In this document: one piece after another, positions 52,711 through 60,536 of the stretch
Numbering within the stretch: position 1 is the stretch's first letter
Layout: every line of letters begins with the position of its first letter
Origin: Chersky-822 sp035606435
GTDB taxonomy: Bacteria > Actinomycetota > Actinomycetes > Streptosporangiales > Streptosporangiaceae
DNA length: 64,000 nucleotides
Reading direction: 5' to 3'
NCBI GenBank assembly: GCA_035606435.1
Contig: DATNFM010000054.1
Span: 10,070 to 74,069, forward strand
The notes under the pieces: generated by a model
Databases searched by the model: none
The model's input: the letters and a program-made list of their open reading frames with translations, nothing else
Told to the model about the DNA's origin: nothing
Translations under genes and position numbers: made by a program

Positions 52711-53666
52711 AGGCCCTGAGCGTCCATCTGACCGACATCTGCAATAGCAAATGTTCCTTCTGCATCGTCGACTCGCCGCATATCAAGGAGGACTCGATCT
52801 CCCGTAAGCGGGTCTCCCGGTTCCTGCGGGAGAACGCGGACAAGGGTTACGAGGCCGTCAACATCCACGGCGGCGAAGCCACGATCCGCCGCGACTTCCT
52901 CGAGATCCTGGACGAGATCGGCGAGCTGGGCTACCCCACCGTGTATCTGCAGACCAATGGCCGCAAGCTCTCCCACATGAAATACGCCCGCACCGTCGTG
53001 GACAAGGGCGTCAGCTTGTTCATCGTGTCGATGCACGGCGCGACCGGCCTGACCCAGGACCGGATCAGCAAGTCGCTCGGTTCGTTCGAGCAGGCGGTCA
53101 AGGGCATCAAGAACGTCAGCGAGCTGGGCGCGAATATCAGGACCAACACGGTGGCGTGCAAGGACAACTTCACCGAACTGCCGGAGATCGCCGATCTGTG
53201 CGTGGATCTCGGGGCCGATCACGTGAACATCTCCGCGCTGCATACGGCGGGGACCGCGTTCCGCAACTTCTGGGAGGTGACGCCTCGGTACGACGAGATC
53301 CAGCCGTACGTGTTCGAGGCCGTGGACCGGGTTGCCCGCCGGGAGCGGGCGATCACCTTGGAAGGCTTCCCCTACTGCGCGATCCCGGGCTACGAGAAGT
53401 ACATGATCGACTGGTCAGAGAACCAGTTCAAGATGCTGTACCGGGCGTTCGTGTTCGAGGACTACGAGAACTACATGGACTCGAACTCGCGGGTCAAGGA
53501 CGCTCGGTGCTCGGGGTGCGCCTTTGACGAGGTGTGCGGCGGGGTCTATAAGGAGTACGCCGAGATGATCGGCTGGGACGAATTCCAGCCCGTCCCCGCG
53601 GGAGATTCCGAGGGCTCGTCCCCACGGGCTGGCACAGCTCCGACCCCGACTACCTTGACGGCGTAA
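52707..53666 (+). CDS. radical SAM enzyme with C-terminal auxiliary cluster (paralogue 2)
   Basis: A 319-residue paralogue of 46952-47989: MKALSVHLTDICNSKCSFC (C12, C16, C19), NIHGGEATIRRDFLEIL, VSMHGATGLTQDRISKSLG, and the same auxiliary cysteines (GFPYCAIP; CSGCAFDEVCGG). The two share most residues through GWDEF(K/Q)PV. Directly after QPV the tail is encoded by repeat A8 (GDSEGSSPRAG), inserted at the same point as A4 in paralogue 1 but in the opposite orientation. ATGA overlap with the 448-residue gene. The helper paralogue 2 starts 3 bases later. Confidence 0.9.
   Translation: MKALSVHLTDICNSKCSFCIVDSPHIKEDSISRKRVSRFLRENADKGYEAVNIHGGEATIRRDFLEILDEIGELGYPTVYLQTNGRKLSHMKYARTVVDKGVSLFIVSMHGATGLTQDRISKSLGSFEQAVKGIKNVSELGANIRTNTVACKDNFTELPEIADLCVDLGADHVNISALHTAGTAFRNFWEVTPRYDEIQPYVFEAVDRVARRERAITLEGFPYCAIPGYEKYMIDWSENQFKMLYRAFVFEDYENYMDSNSRVKDARCSGCAFDEVCGGVYKEYAEMIGWDEFQPVPAGDSEGSSPRAGTAPTPTTLTA
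53597..53629 (-). repeat. family A repeat, copy A8 (3' end of radical SAM 2)
   Basis: On the minus strand: CCCGTGGGGACGAGCCCTCG then GAATCTCCCGCGGGG. More diverged than A4, with an added CCCG/CGGG outer stem. It sits at the position equivalent to A4. Confidence 0.8.
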
Positions 53667-53669
53667 GTC

Positions 53670-54422
53670 GTGCGGCTTATTACGCCGGCCGATGATGAGC
53701 TGTACGGACTGGCCAGCGCGGCGGGGAAGCTAGGCCGGGCCGATCGGCTGCTGGCCATGCTCGAACGGGAACACCTGGCGCGGCCGGGCGATGGCGAAGC
53801 GGCCGGGCGGTACGCGCTGGCGATGATGGCGGTGCTGCCTAGCGTCAACTTCGAACTGGCCGCGCACGCACCGTTCACCGCCGCGATCGACGCGTGGGGG
53901 CGGGTCCTCGCCATCGAGCCTGATCACTGGTTCGCCCGGTACGGCCGGGCCCGGCTGCAGACGTTGACCCCGGGCGGCTACGGCCTCGATTCCGCTGGTG
54001 CGGCCGATGAGCTCGCGTCGGCGCGGGCGGATCTGGATTTCCTGATCGACCTGCAGTCCGGGCTCGGGTACCAGCCGTACTTCGTCAGCACCCATGCGCT
54101 GGCGACGGTGCTGGACGGGCTTTGCGTGGAGTCGGCCCGGGTCGGCCGGCCTTCGCTGGCCGATGAGCTGGCGGCGTGCCCTCGGGTCAATGTGCGCCTG
54201 CCCGCTCTGGGCGCGGTGCTGTGCGAGCCGCTGGTCACCTTGTACGCGGGGTCGGCCGAACGGGAACGGCACGCGATCGGCGAGGTTGCCGCCGCGTTGT
54301 ACGGGGACCAGGCCGCCGTCGCCGCGCTGCGTCGCTCCCTGCTTCAGTGCTGGCCCGGGAGGTGGGCGGGGGGTGAAGCGGGCGGGACCCCCCTGATCCC
54401 CCCGCAGCCGGCGCGGCGGTGA
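53670..54422 (+). CDS. unknown cluster helper protein (paralogue 2)
   Basis: A 250-residue paralogue of 47986-48663. It shares PADDELYGLASAAGKLGRADRLLAML-like N-terminus, EPDHWFARYGRARLQTLTPG, a DLQSGLGYQPYFVSTHALA segment and LPALGAVLCEPLVTLY. The predicted fold is helical repeats, with no catalytic residues seen. GTG start 3 bases after the radical SAM 2 stop. The C-terminal GGEAGGTPLIPPQPARR is encoded by repeat B3 and replaces whatever the original tail was. The function is unknown; the constant radical SAM-helper-GT order suggests a complex. Confidence 0.7.
   Translation: MRLITPADDELYGLASAAGKLGRADRLLAMLEREHLARPGDGEAAGRYALAMMAVLPSVNFELAAHAPFTAAIDAWGRVLAIEPDHWFARYGRARLQTLTPGGYGLDSAGAADELASARADLDFLIDLQSGLGYQPYFVSTHALATVLDGLCVESARVGRPSLADELAACPRVNVRLPALGAVLCEPLVTLYAGSAERERHAIGEVAAALYGDQAAVAALRRSLLQCWPGRWAGGEAGGTPLIPPQPARR
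54353..54405 (+). repeat. family B repeat, copy B3 (3' end of helper 2)
   Basis: GGAGGTGGGCGGGGGGTGAA then GCGGGCGGGACCCCCCTGAT and CCCCCCGC. Matches B2 over most of its length, including the C-run tail shared with family A. Confidence 0.85.
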
Positions 54423-54434
54423 GGCGATGAGGCG

Positions 54435-55694
54435 GTGAGTATCCGGCGGGTGCTTTTTCTCGGGCTTGGCCACCTGTCCAACGGCGATATCAGCATCGCG
54501 GCCGACTTCGCGCGCCAGCTGCCTTCTGACCGCTTCGAGGTCGCGTTCGTCACGTCCGCTACCGCTGCGGCGTTCGTCCGGGCGACCGGCCTCGTCGTTC
54601 ATCCCCTGGTGAGCCGCGACCCCGAGCGCAACCTGGACACCTTCGACCGGCTGGTGGCCGACTTCCGGCCCGACCTGTTCGTCGCGGCCGACGCCTACAC
54701 GCTCTATTACTCCACCGCCTGGTCGGGCCTGTCCGTTCCGCTGCTGCGCGAGCGCTATGGCATCGCGCTCGCGAGCTTCGATCAGTACGACTACCTGGCC
54801 GCGGACTACGCCGTCGACTTCTACGGTGGCCACCGGACCCGGTTCCCGCGGCTGCTGGACGAGTGCGACCTGCTGATCCGCAACAGCCCGCTGAACCGTC
54901 CGGCGCCCAGCGACCCGGGAGTGATCGTGACTCGGATGGGCTGTGCCGGCGGCTCGTCGTCGCTACCGGTCTCGCGGCCGCACCGCGACCGGCCGACGGT
55001 CTTCCTCACGAACTCCCGCTGGGAGTCCGTGAACGTGGTGCACTCGCCGGCCATGGGCCAGCTGATGGCCGCCATGCCGCGAATCCTGCACAGCCACCTG
55101 GCCGCCCTGCAACGCCCGCTTCGCGTGGTCCACATCGGGCCGGAACGGTGGGACTTCCCGGTCGCCCCGCAGCTCGACTACCGGTACGCGACGGGACTGC
55201 CGCCGGACGAGTTCCACGCGCAGCTGACCGGAGCCGACCTGTACATCACCGGCAACGCCGTGTCGGTCACGCTGACGCAGGCGGTGCTCGCCGGGGTGCC
55301 GTGCCTGTTGCTCGACAACCACAAGATGCTCGACCTGTCTCGTCTGGCCAGGAACGGGTCCATCCCGGCCTGGCTGACCGAAGCCGCGCCCCAGCTGACC
55401 ATCGCCTACCCGTTCCGGGTGTTCCCGTGGGGCTGGCACGACTTCCTGACGCCGGTGCTATCGGACAACCCGTACCTGGACTGCTTCCTGGCCGCCGGGG
55501 TGTTCGAGCGCCGCCGCGTGCTGGCCGCCATGACCCAGCTGCTCGACGATGCGACGGTGCGGGACCAGCTGGCCGAACGGCAAGCCGTCCTGCTCAAGCG
55601 CCTAGACGAGCTCCCGCCGGCCGGCGATGCGCTGGAGTCGGCTGAGTTCGCCCGCCCGGTTCGGGGCAGCCGCATTACTGAGGGAGCGTCATGA
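54435..55694 (+). CDS. GT-B-like glycosyltransferase, paralogue C
   Basis: A 419-residue member of the same family as 48660 and 50087, and the cleanest copy because it has no repeat insertion. N-terminus VLFLGLGHLSNGDISIAADFARQLPSDRFEVAFVTS. Middle LFVAADAYTLYYSTAWSGLSVPLLRERYG. Donor half PTVFLTNSRWESVNVVHSPAMGQLMAAMPRIL and LYITGNAVSVTLTQAVLAGVPCLLLDNHKML, then YPFRVFPWGWHDFLTPVLSDNPYLDCF. GTG 54435 follows GAGGCG. It overlaps the P450 gene by 4 bases. The intact copy is the best reference for the family. Confidence 0.75.
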   Translation: MSIRRVLFLGLGHLSNGDISIAADFARQLPSDRFEVAFVTSATAAAFVRATGLVVHPLVSRDPERNLDTFDRLVADFRPDLFVAADAYTLYYSTAWSGLSVPLLRERYGIALASFDQYDYLAADYAVDFYGGHRTRFPRLLDECDLLIRNSPLNRPAPSDPGVIVTRMGCAGGSSSLPVSRPHRDRPTVFLTNSRWESVNVVHSPAMGQLMAAMPRILHSHLAALQRPLRVVHIGPERWDFPVAPQLDYRYATGLPPDEFHAQLTGADLYITGNAVSVTLTQAVLAGVPCLLLDNHKMLDLSRLARNGSIPAWLTEAAPQLTIAYPFRVFPWGWHDFLTPVLSDNPYLDCFLAAGVFERRRVLAAMTQLLDDATVRDQLAERQAVLLKRLDELPPAGDALESAEFARPVRGSRITEGAS

Positions 55695-56923
55695 CCGAAC
55701 TGTGCTGCCCGCAGGGGGCCGATCCCCTGGAACCGTCGCTTCCTGTGATGCCGTTCGAGCAGGCGCATCCGCTGCAGCCGGCCCCGGTGCTGCGGGCGCT
55801 GGCCGAACGCGGCCCGATCCACCGGGTACGGACGCTGGTGGGCGACGAGGCGTGGCTGGTCACCGGATACGCGCAGATCCGATCGCTCTACAGCGGAGAA
55901 TTGCTCGGCCGCTCGCACCCCAGGCCCGAGTGCGCGGCCCGGCTGACCGCCTCGGCGCTGTTCGGCGGGCGACCTCAGGAGAACTACGCCAGCGAGGACT
56001 CGGACCGGGCCTGGTTCAGGGACGTGCTGCACACCGTCATGTCGCCGGCGCCGCTGCGCGAGCTGCGCCCGTGGGTCGACGGGCTCGTCACCTCGCTGCT
56101 CGACGACCTCGCGGCCGCTCCGAGGCCGGCCGACCTGGTCGACCTGGTGGCCGTGCCGCTGCCGACCTTGGTGATCTGCAAGCTGCTCGGGTTGCCTACC
56201 AGCTACGTGACGCGGTGCCGGGAACTAGCCGAGGCGATCGCCTGTCCCGACGACGAGCAGAAGTCCAAGGCCGGCCTGACCGAAATGACGGACCTACTGC
56301 GGCAGGTCGCGACCAGCGGCGAAGCCGAGCCAGGCGGGCTGATCGCCAGGCTGCGTTCGAGTCCGTACCGGCTGCGCGCGCCGATCGTCGCGCACATCTG
56401 CTCGTCGCTGATGTTCACCGGTCATCACACCACGGTCGTGGCGATCGGGTACGCGGCGCTGCTGTTGCTGCTGCATCCTGACCAGCATCAGGTCGTGCTG
56501 GCCGACCCCGGCCGGCTGCCCGACCTGATCGAGGAGAGCCTGCGGATCGGCAACGTGGGCGTCAATACCGGCGGCGGCAACGGCATCCCCACCTACGCCC
56601 GCACGGACATCCAGATCGGCGATGTGTGCGTTAAGGCCGGCGATCTGGTCCTGCTGGATACCGGCGCCGGCAACCACGACGAGCAGGTCTTCGGCGACGC
56701 CTACCAGTTCGACATCGACCGGCCCGCCAATCCGCATCTGACCTTCGGTTACGGACGGCACTACTGCCCCGGCGCGGGCCTGGCCCGGATGGAACTGCAG
56801 GCTTTGCTTACCCAGCTCGTCCCCCGGTTCCCGACGATGCGGCTCGCCGCCGACCTCGCTGACCTGCGAGCCCACGACGATCAGATCACCGGCGGGCTGG
56901 TCGCGTTGCCGGTCACCTGGTGA
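55691..56923 (+). CDS. cytochrome P450
   Basis: A 410-residue bacterial P450. The heme-binding loop is HLTFGYGRHYCPGAGLARMEL (axial Cys), ExxR is EESLR, and the I-helix is SLMFTGHHTTVVAIGYAALL. In most P450s the I-helix reads (A/G)Gx(D/E)T(T/S). Here the acidic residue is His, which may alter proton delivery. Other regions (FSRS-like entry, DxxDHxxxR-like segment as DRAWFRDVLHTVMSPAPLRELRP) are normal. ATGA overlap with the GT gene. It probably hydroxylates or cross-links the cluster product; it needs ferredoxin from elsewhere. Confidence 0.9.
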   Translation: MTELCCPQGADPLEPSLPVMPFEQAHPLQPAPVLRALAERGPIHRVRTLVGDEAWLVTGYAQIRSLYSGELLGRSHPRPECAARLTASALFGGRPQENYASEDSDRAWFRDVLHTVMSPAPLRELRPWVDGLVTSLLDDLAAAPRPADLVDLVAVPLPTLVICKLLGLPTSYVTRCRELAEAIACPDDEQKSKAGLTEMTDLLRQVATSGEAEPGGLIARLRSSPYRLRAPIVAHICSSLMFTGHHTTVVAIGYAALLLLLHPDQHQVVLADPGRLPDLIEESLRIGNVGVNTGGGNGIPTYARTDIQIGDVCVKAGDLVLLDTGAGNHDEQVFGDAYQFDIDRPANPHLTFGYGRHYCPGAGLARMELQALLTQLVPRFPTMRLAADLADLRAHDDQITGGLVALPVTW

Positions 56924-56927
56924 TGCC

Positions 56928-57773
56928 GTGACGACCCTCGGGCCGGCCAGAGTCAGCCGGACCGCGCTCGGAGTCGCGATGGTCCGGGCGATGGAAAGCC
57001 GCCGTCGCGACCGGCTCTTCTGCGACCCGTACGCCGCCGCGTTCCTCGCCGCCGCGCCCGAGGTCTTCGATCGAGCCGAACGGGGCGCGGTGGCCTGCCT
57101 GTCCGGCCTGTCAGCCGCGGGCACCGCGTTCTGGTCTCGGGCCGTGATCCGCACCCGGTTCTTCGACGACTACCTGGTCGACGCCGTCGGTGCGGGCATA
57201 CGTCAGGTCGTGCTGCTCGCGGCCGGGCTGGACACCAGGGCGTTCCGGCTGAACTGGCCGGCCGACGTGCGGCTGTTCGAGCTGGACCTGCCCGAGGTGC
57301 TCGAATTCAAGCGGCAGGTACTGGCGTCGCGATCGGCCAGGCCGCGGTGCGACTACCGGCCGGTCCCTGGCGACCTGCGGGAAGACTGGGCAGCGCTGCT
57401 GACCGGAGCCGGCCTGCGGGCAAGCCAGCCGACCGCCTGGCTGCTCGAGGGGCTGCTCATCTACCTGTCGGCCGCGCAGGTCGGTCACCTGCTCGCCACG
57501 CTATGCGAGCTGTCGGCACCGGGCAGCCGGGTGGCGTTCGAGTCGGAGAACGCGGACGCCGAGGCACTGCGGCGGCAGGCGAGCGAGTTGCCCGCCCTGG
57601 CCGAGTACACCGACCTCTGGAAGGGCGGCCTGGCGGATCCAGGCAGCTGGCTGGCGGATCACGAGTGGCTGACGGAACTGCACGACCAGGTCGAAGCCGC
57701 AATCCGCTACGGCCGCTCCCCGGCCGGGTCGTCGCCCGGCGGTAGCGGGTTCCTCACGGCCACGCGCCGTTGA
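56928..57773 (+). CDS. SAM-dependent methyltransferase, leucine carboxyl methyltransferase-like (TIGR00027 type)
   Basis: A 281-residue methyltransferase of the LCM fold. It has SRTALGVAMVRAMESRRRDRLFCDPYAAAFL at the start, QVVLLAAGLDTRAFRL as the diagnostic SAM-binding motif, FELDLPEVLEFKRQVL, and TAWLLEGLLIYLSAAQVGHLL. The family typically makes methyl esters or O-methylates natural products. GTG 56928 is 4 bases after the P450 stop. The C-terminal SPAGSSPGGSG is encoded by a G+C hairpin that may be a decayed family A copy (57719-57743). Last gene of the rightward operon. Confidence 0.88.
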   Translation: MTTLGPARVSRTALGVAMVRAMESRRRDRLFCDPYAAAFLAAAPEVFDRAERGAVACLSGLSAAGTAFWSRAVIRTRFFDDYLVDAVGAGIRQVVLLAAGLDTRAFRLNWPADVRLFELDLPEVLEFKRQVLASRSARPRCDYRPVPGDLREDWAALLTGAGLRASQPTAWLLEGLLIYLSAAQVGHLLATLCELSAPGSRVAFESENADAEALRRQASELPALAEYTDLWKGGLADPGSWLADHEWLTELHDQVEAAIRYGRSPAGSSPGGSGFLTATRR

Positions 57774-57941
57774 CTTAGCCCCGCCTGCGAGCGCTTAGCC
57801 CCGCCTGCGAGCGCTTAGCCCTGGTTGCGACGGCTTAGCCCTGGTTGCGACGGCTTAGCCCTGGTTGGCGACGAATTTTGTCGGATTAGTCCTGGTTCTG
57901 CTGTCGCTAACCAGGGCTATGTCCGCGCAACCAGGGCTAAG
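57774..57941. repeat. 20-bp-period array in a convergent intergenic region
   Basis: Starting directly at the methyltransferase stop, CTTAGCCC-type units begin at 57774, 57794, 57814, 57834 and 57854, exactly 20 bases apart. Two are CTTAGCCCCGCCTGCGAGCG; the next three are CTTAGCCCTGGTTGCGACGG-like. After a spacer with a weak copy near 57885, two inverted copies (GCTAACCAGGGCTA at about 57906 and CGCAACCAGGGCTAAG at about 57926) follow, again 20 apart. It lies between convergent genes and probably acts as a multi-hairpin terminator. Confidence 0.9.
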
Positions 57942-57990
57942 TGACCAAGCAGAGCCGGAAAGCCTCCGGGTCGCGTCGTCTACGGATCGC

Positions 57991-59541
57991 TTAACGCAGC
58001 GCAGGGCCCCAGGTCACGTCGTCGCGGAGGCGGGCCTTGAGTAGCTTGCCGCCTGCGTTGCGCGGCAGCGGGCCGGGCACGATAGCGAGGAACTGCGGCA
58101 CCTTGAAGTCGGCCAGCCGCTCCCGGCAGTGCGCGATCACCTGATCGGTGTCGATGTCCTGGCCCTCGATCGGGACCAGGACCGCGCCGACCTTCTCGCC
58201 CATCACGTCGTCGGGAACCGCGATCACCGCCGCCTCCGCGACCCCGGGCGCGGTGGCCAGCGCGTCTTCCACCTCCACGCTGGAGACGTTCTCGCCGCCC
58301 CGGTTGATGATGTCCTTCAGCCGGTCCACGATGTGCACCCGGCCGTCGTCATCTACGCGGACCACGTCGCCGGTGCGCAGCCATCCGTCCGCGAAGGCGT
58401 TCGCGGTCGCCTCTGGCCGCTGCCAGTACCCGGCCAGCACGTTCGGGCCGCGCGCCAGGAGTTCCCCGACAGCAGGGTCGTCGCCGGTGGAGTCCACGGC
58501 CAGGTCGACGACCGGCACCGCGTAGCCCACCGAGTCGGCGTGCTCGACGGCGTCGGTGTCGGGCAGCGACGTCATCAGCGAGGCGGACTCGGTCATGCCG
58601 TAGCCGTTCGACACCTGGCTGGAGCTGAAAGCGCTCTTCAGCGCCAGCACCAGCGACGGAGCAATCGGCGCGCCCCCGTAGCCGACCCAGCGCACCCCGG
58701 TCGTGTCCGCGTCCGCGAATTTGGGATGGCGGAGCATCAGAGCGTAGACCGCGGGCACGGTGACCAGGAACGAGATCCGCTCCGCAGGCAGCGCCTCGAT
58801 CAAGGCCGTCAGGTCAAGGGCAGGCAAGATCACCGCCGCGCCGCCGACGTAAGCCGCGACTATGAGCTGTGAGTTGCAGCCGGTGACGTGAAACAGCGGC
58901 ACCGAGATAAGCGTGCGCAGTTCCGAGCCGTCCGAGCCCGACCCGCCTCCGGCTTCCAGGCCAAGAGCCCGCGCCATGCTTTCCGCATTAGACAAGAAGG
59001 CATGATGGGAAGTCGGGACCCCCTTCGGCCGCCCCGTCGTGCCCGAGGTATAGAAAATGGCGGCCGCGTCCTCTGGGCCGGCGGCGGCGACCTCGACCGG
59101 ATCGCCGTCCGGCAGCGGCGCCTCAGGAGCGAGGTCGATGGCCGCCCCCGAGTCGGTCAGCGCGAACTCGACTTCTGGCGGTGCCCAGCGGGTGTTGACC
59201 GCGACGGCGATCCCGCCCGCCATCAGCGTTCCCCAGAACGCGAGCACCCAGTTCGCACCGGCCGGATAACGCACCGCTACGCGATCCCCCGGCCGCAGCC
59301 CGGCCGCGCGCATCCCGCCGGCCACCCGCGCCGCCGCGTCCCACAGCTGCCGGTAGGTCAGCCGGCGCCCGCCGATCTCGACGAGCGCCTCGCCCTCCGG
59401 GTGAGCGTCTACCTGCGCCTTCAGCATCGCGAGCAGCGACTCAGGCAACCCGTCGTACCGCGCCACCCCGTCCGCGCCACGCGATACGCCTTCGAGGGGA
59501 AACGGATAAGCCGCGGTACGCGGAACAAGCGTGATCGCCAT
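57991..59541 (-). CDS. acyl-CoA synthetase / AMP-dependent ligase
   Basis: A 516-residue ANL-superfamily enzyme with P-loop IFYTSGTTGRPKGVPTSHH, GYGMTES, LRTGDVVRVDDDGRVHIVDRLKDIINRGGENVSS and the C-terminal catalytic Lys in PRNAGGKLLKARL. It activates a carboxylic acid (fatty or aromatic) to the adenylate and then the CoA thioester. It is transcribed toward the biosynthetic cluster and separated from it by the repeat array, so it is unlikely to belong to the pathway. ATG preceded by GGAGTAAG. Confidence 0.93.
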   Translation of the reverse strand: MAITLVPRTAAYPFPLEGVSRGADGVARYDGLPESLLAMLKAQVDAHPEGEALVEIGGRRLTYRQLWDAAARVAGGMRAAGLRPGDRVAVRYPAGANWVLAFWGTLMAGGIAVAVNTRWAPPEVEFALTDSGAAIDLAPEAPLPDGDPVEVAAAGPEDAAAIFYTSGTTGRPKGVPTSHHAFLSNAESMARALGLEAGGGSGSDGSELRTLISVPLFHVTGCNSQLIVAAYVGGAAVILPALDLTALIEALPAERISFLVTVPAVYALMLRHPKFADADTTGVRWVGYGGAPIAPSLVLALKSAFSSSQVSNGYGMTESASLMTSLPDTDAVEHADSVGYAVPVVDLAVDSTGDDPAVGELLARGPNVLAGYWQRPEATANAFADGWLRTGDVVRVDDDGRVHIVDRLKDIINRGGENVSSVEVEDALATAPGVAEAAVIAVPDDVMGEKVGAVLVPIEGQDIDTDQVIAHCRERLADFKVPQFLAIVPGPLPRNAGGKLLKARLRDDVTWGPALR

Positions 59542-59615
59542 GTCTTACTCCTGTCTCACTTGATGTGCGGCCCGGCGATCATCTGCGCCGAGCCCGAACT
59601 AGAGATGCTTGGCTC

Positions 59616-60536
59616 TCAGTGAGTCGCGCCTGGTGCATTCACCCACCGCCGGATGCGCGGATCCCAGACGGCGCTCGGTGCGGCGTTGGTCGCGAGGGCA
59701 TCAGCGAAGTCAGTAGTCGCCTGCACGACAGGCAGGAAGCCCGTTGGCAGCTGACGCCCGGCATTGCCGATACTTGCGCGATACGTGTTGTAGGTGCGGG
59801 CTCGAAGGTCTGCGATGTTGCCGACAATGCTGGACAAGGGGATGAGCGGCGTTCGACGAAATCGAGTTGTGGCGAGCAGTGCTCGTCGTGCAACGCGATG
59901 CGTGATGGTGTGGTTGCCAGTGAGTATGTAGATGTCGGCATAGTCCCGGACGCGAGTATTGGCCGGACCCAGAGCAATGGCGGTCGCAATCTTTTCGGCA
60001 AGGACGGTCTCAACGGGATAGCCGAGCACGCGCACCGGTGGCAGGTCGGGGCGAAGTGACGGGATTCTGACTGACACCGGCGACGGCGTGACCGGGTCAC
60101 CGAAGTTAGCGTCGAGACGGAACTTGACGCGCGCGGTGGCGATCGCGCAATCCATCGTGATCCGTACGCCTGCGTATAGGGCCTGATCGCGGATAGTTTG
60201 GGAGTTCGTGGTCAGGTGCAGATAGTCAACGCCATCGTTCATCGGTAGCTGGGCTATCTCGGTCACCAGCGACCTTACCGTTTCTGCGTCATTAGAGATC
60301 GAACGGACCAGGGCATCGAGGTCAGCTGTGGGACGGCGGGATTGGTAAGCGGCTAGCAACATGCCGCCCTTGACGACGAAGTCGCTGGCATGCCGTGACT
60401 CACTTAACCGGGCCAGCCAGCGCTCGACGACGTATAGGGTAAGCAGTTCTTGCGTTCCGCGCCGTTCAACTCTCGCCACGTTCTGCAGATCAAGGTACGC
60501 CCGGCCGGCATCGGTGGCGCGTGTTGGCCGAGTCAT
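59616..60536 (-). CDS. abiEii: AbiEii/AbiGii-type nucleotidyltransferase toxin
   Basis: A 306-residue nucleotidyltransferase-like toxin. The motif DFVVKGGMLLAAYQSRRPTADLDALV carries the GG...D.D site. Later motifs are ETVLAEKIATAIALGP and RVRDYADIYIL, the Lys/Asp motifs of the AbiEii family. In AbiE type IV systems this enzyme blocks growth (by tRNA modification in related members) when phage infects. It overlaps the antitoxin gene by 4 bases, in the normal antitoxin-first order. The base composition is visibly less G+C-rich than its neighbours, which suits horizontal transfer. Confidence 0.85.
   Translation of the reverse strand: MTRPTRATDAGRAYLDLQNVARVERRGTQELLTLYVVERWLARLSESRHASDFVVKGGMLLAAYQSRRPTADLDALVRSISNDAETVRSLVTEIAQLPMNDGVDYLHLTTNSQTIRDQALYAGVRITMDCAIATARVKFRLDANFGDPVTPSPVSVRIPSLRPDLPPVRVLGYPVETVLAEKIATAIALGPANTRVRDYADIYILTGNHTITHRVARRALLATTRFRRTPLIPLSSIVGNIADLRARTYNTYRASIGNAGRQLPTGFLPVVQATTDFADALATNAAPSAVWDPRIRRWVNAPGATH

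Noticed and set aside
57719..57743. G+C hairpin at the 3' end of the methyltransferase gene as another family A copy
   Set aside because: The stem CCGGG/CCCGG and a CGACGA loop resemble family A, but the C-run tail and leading GCTGAC are missing, so it is too weak to count.
57991..59541. Acyl-CoA ligase as part of the biosynthetic cluster
   Set aside because: It is convergent, separated by the terminator-like array, and no acyl carrier or acyltransferase gene is in the cluster.
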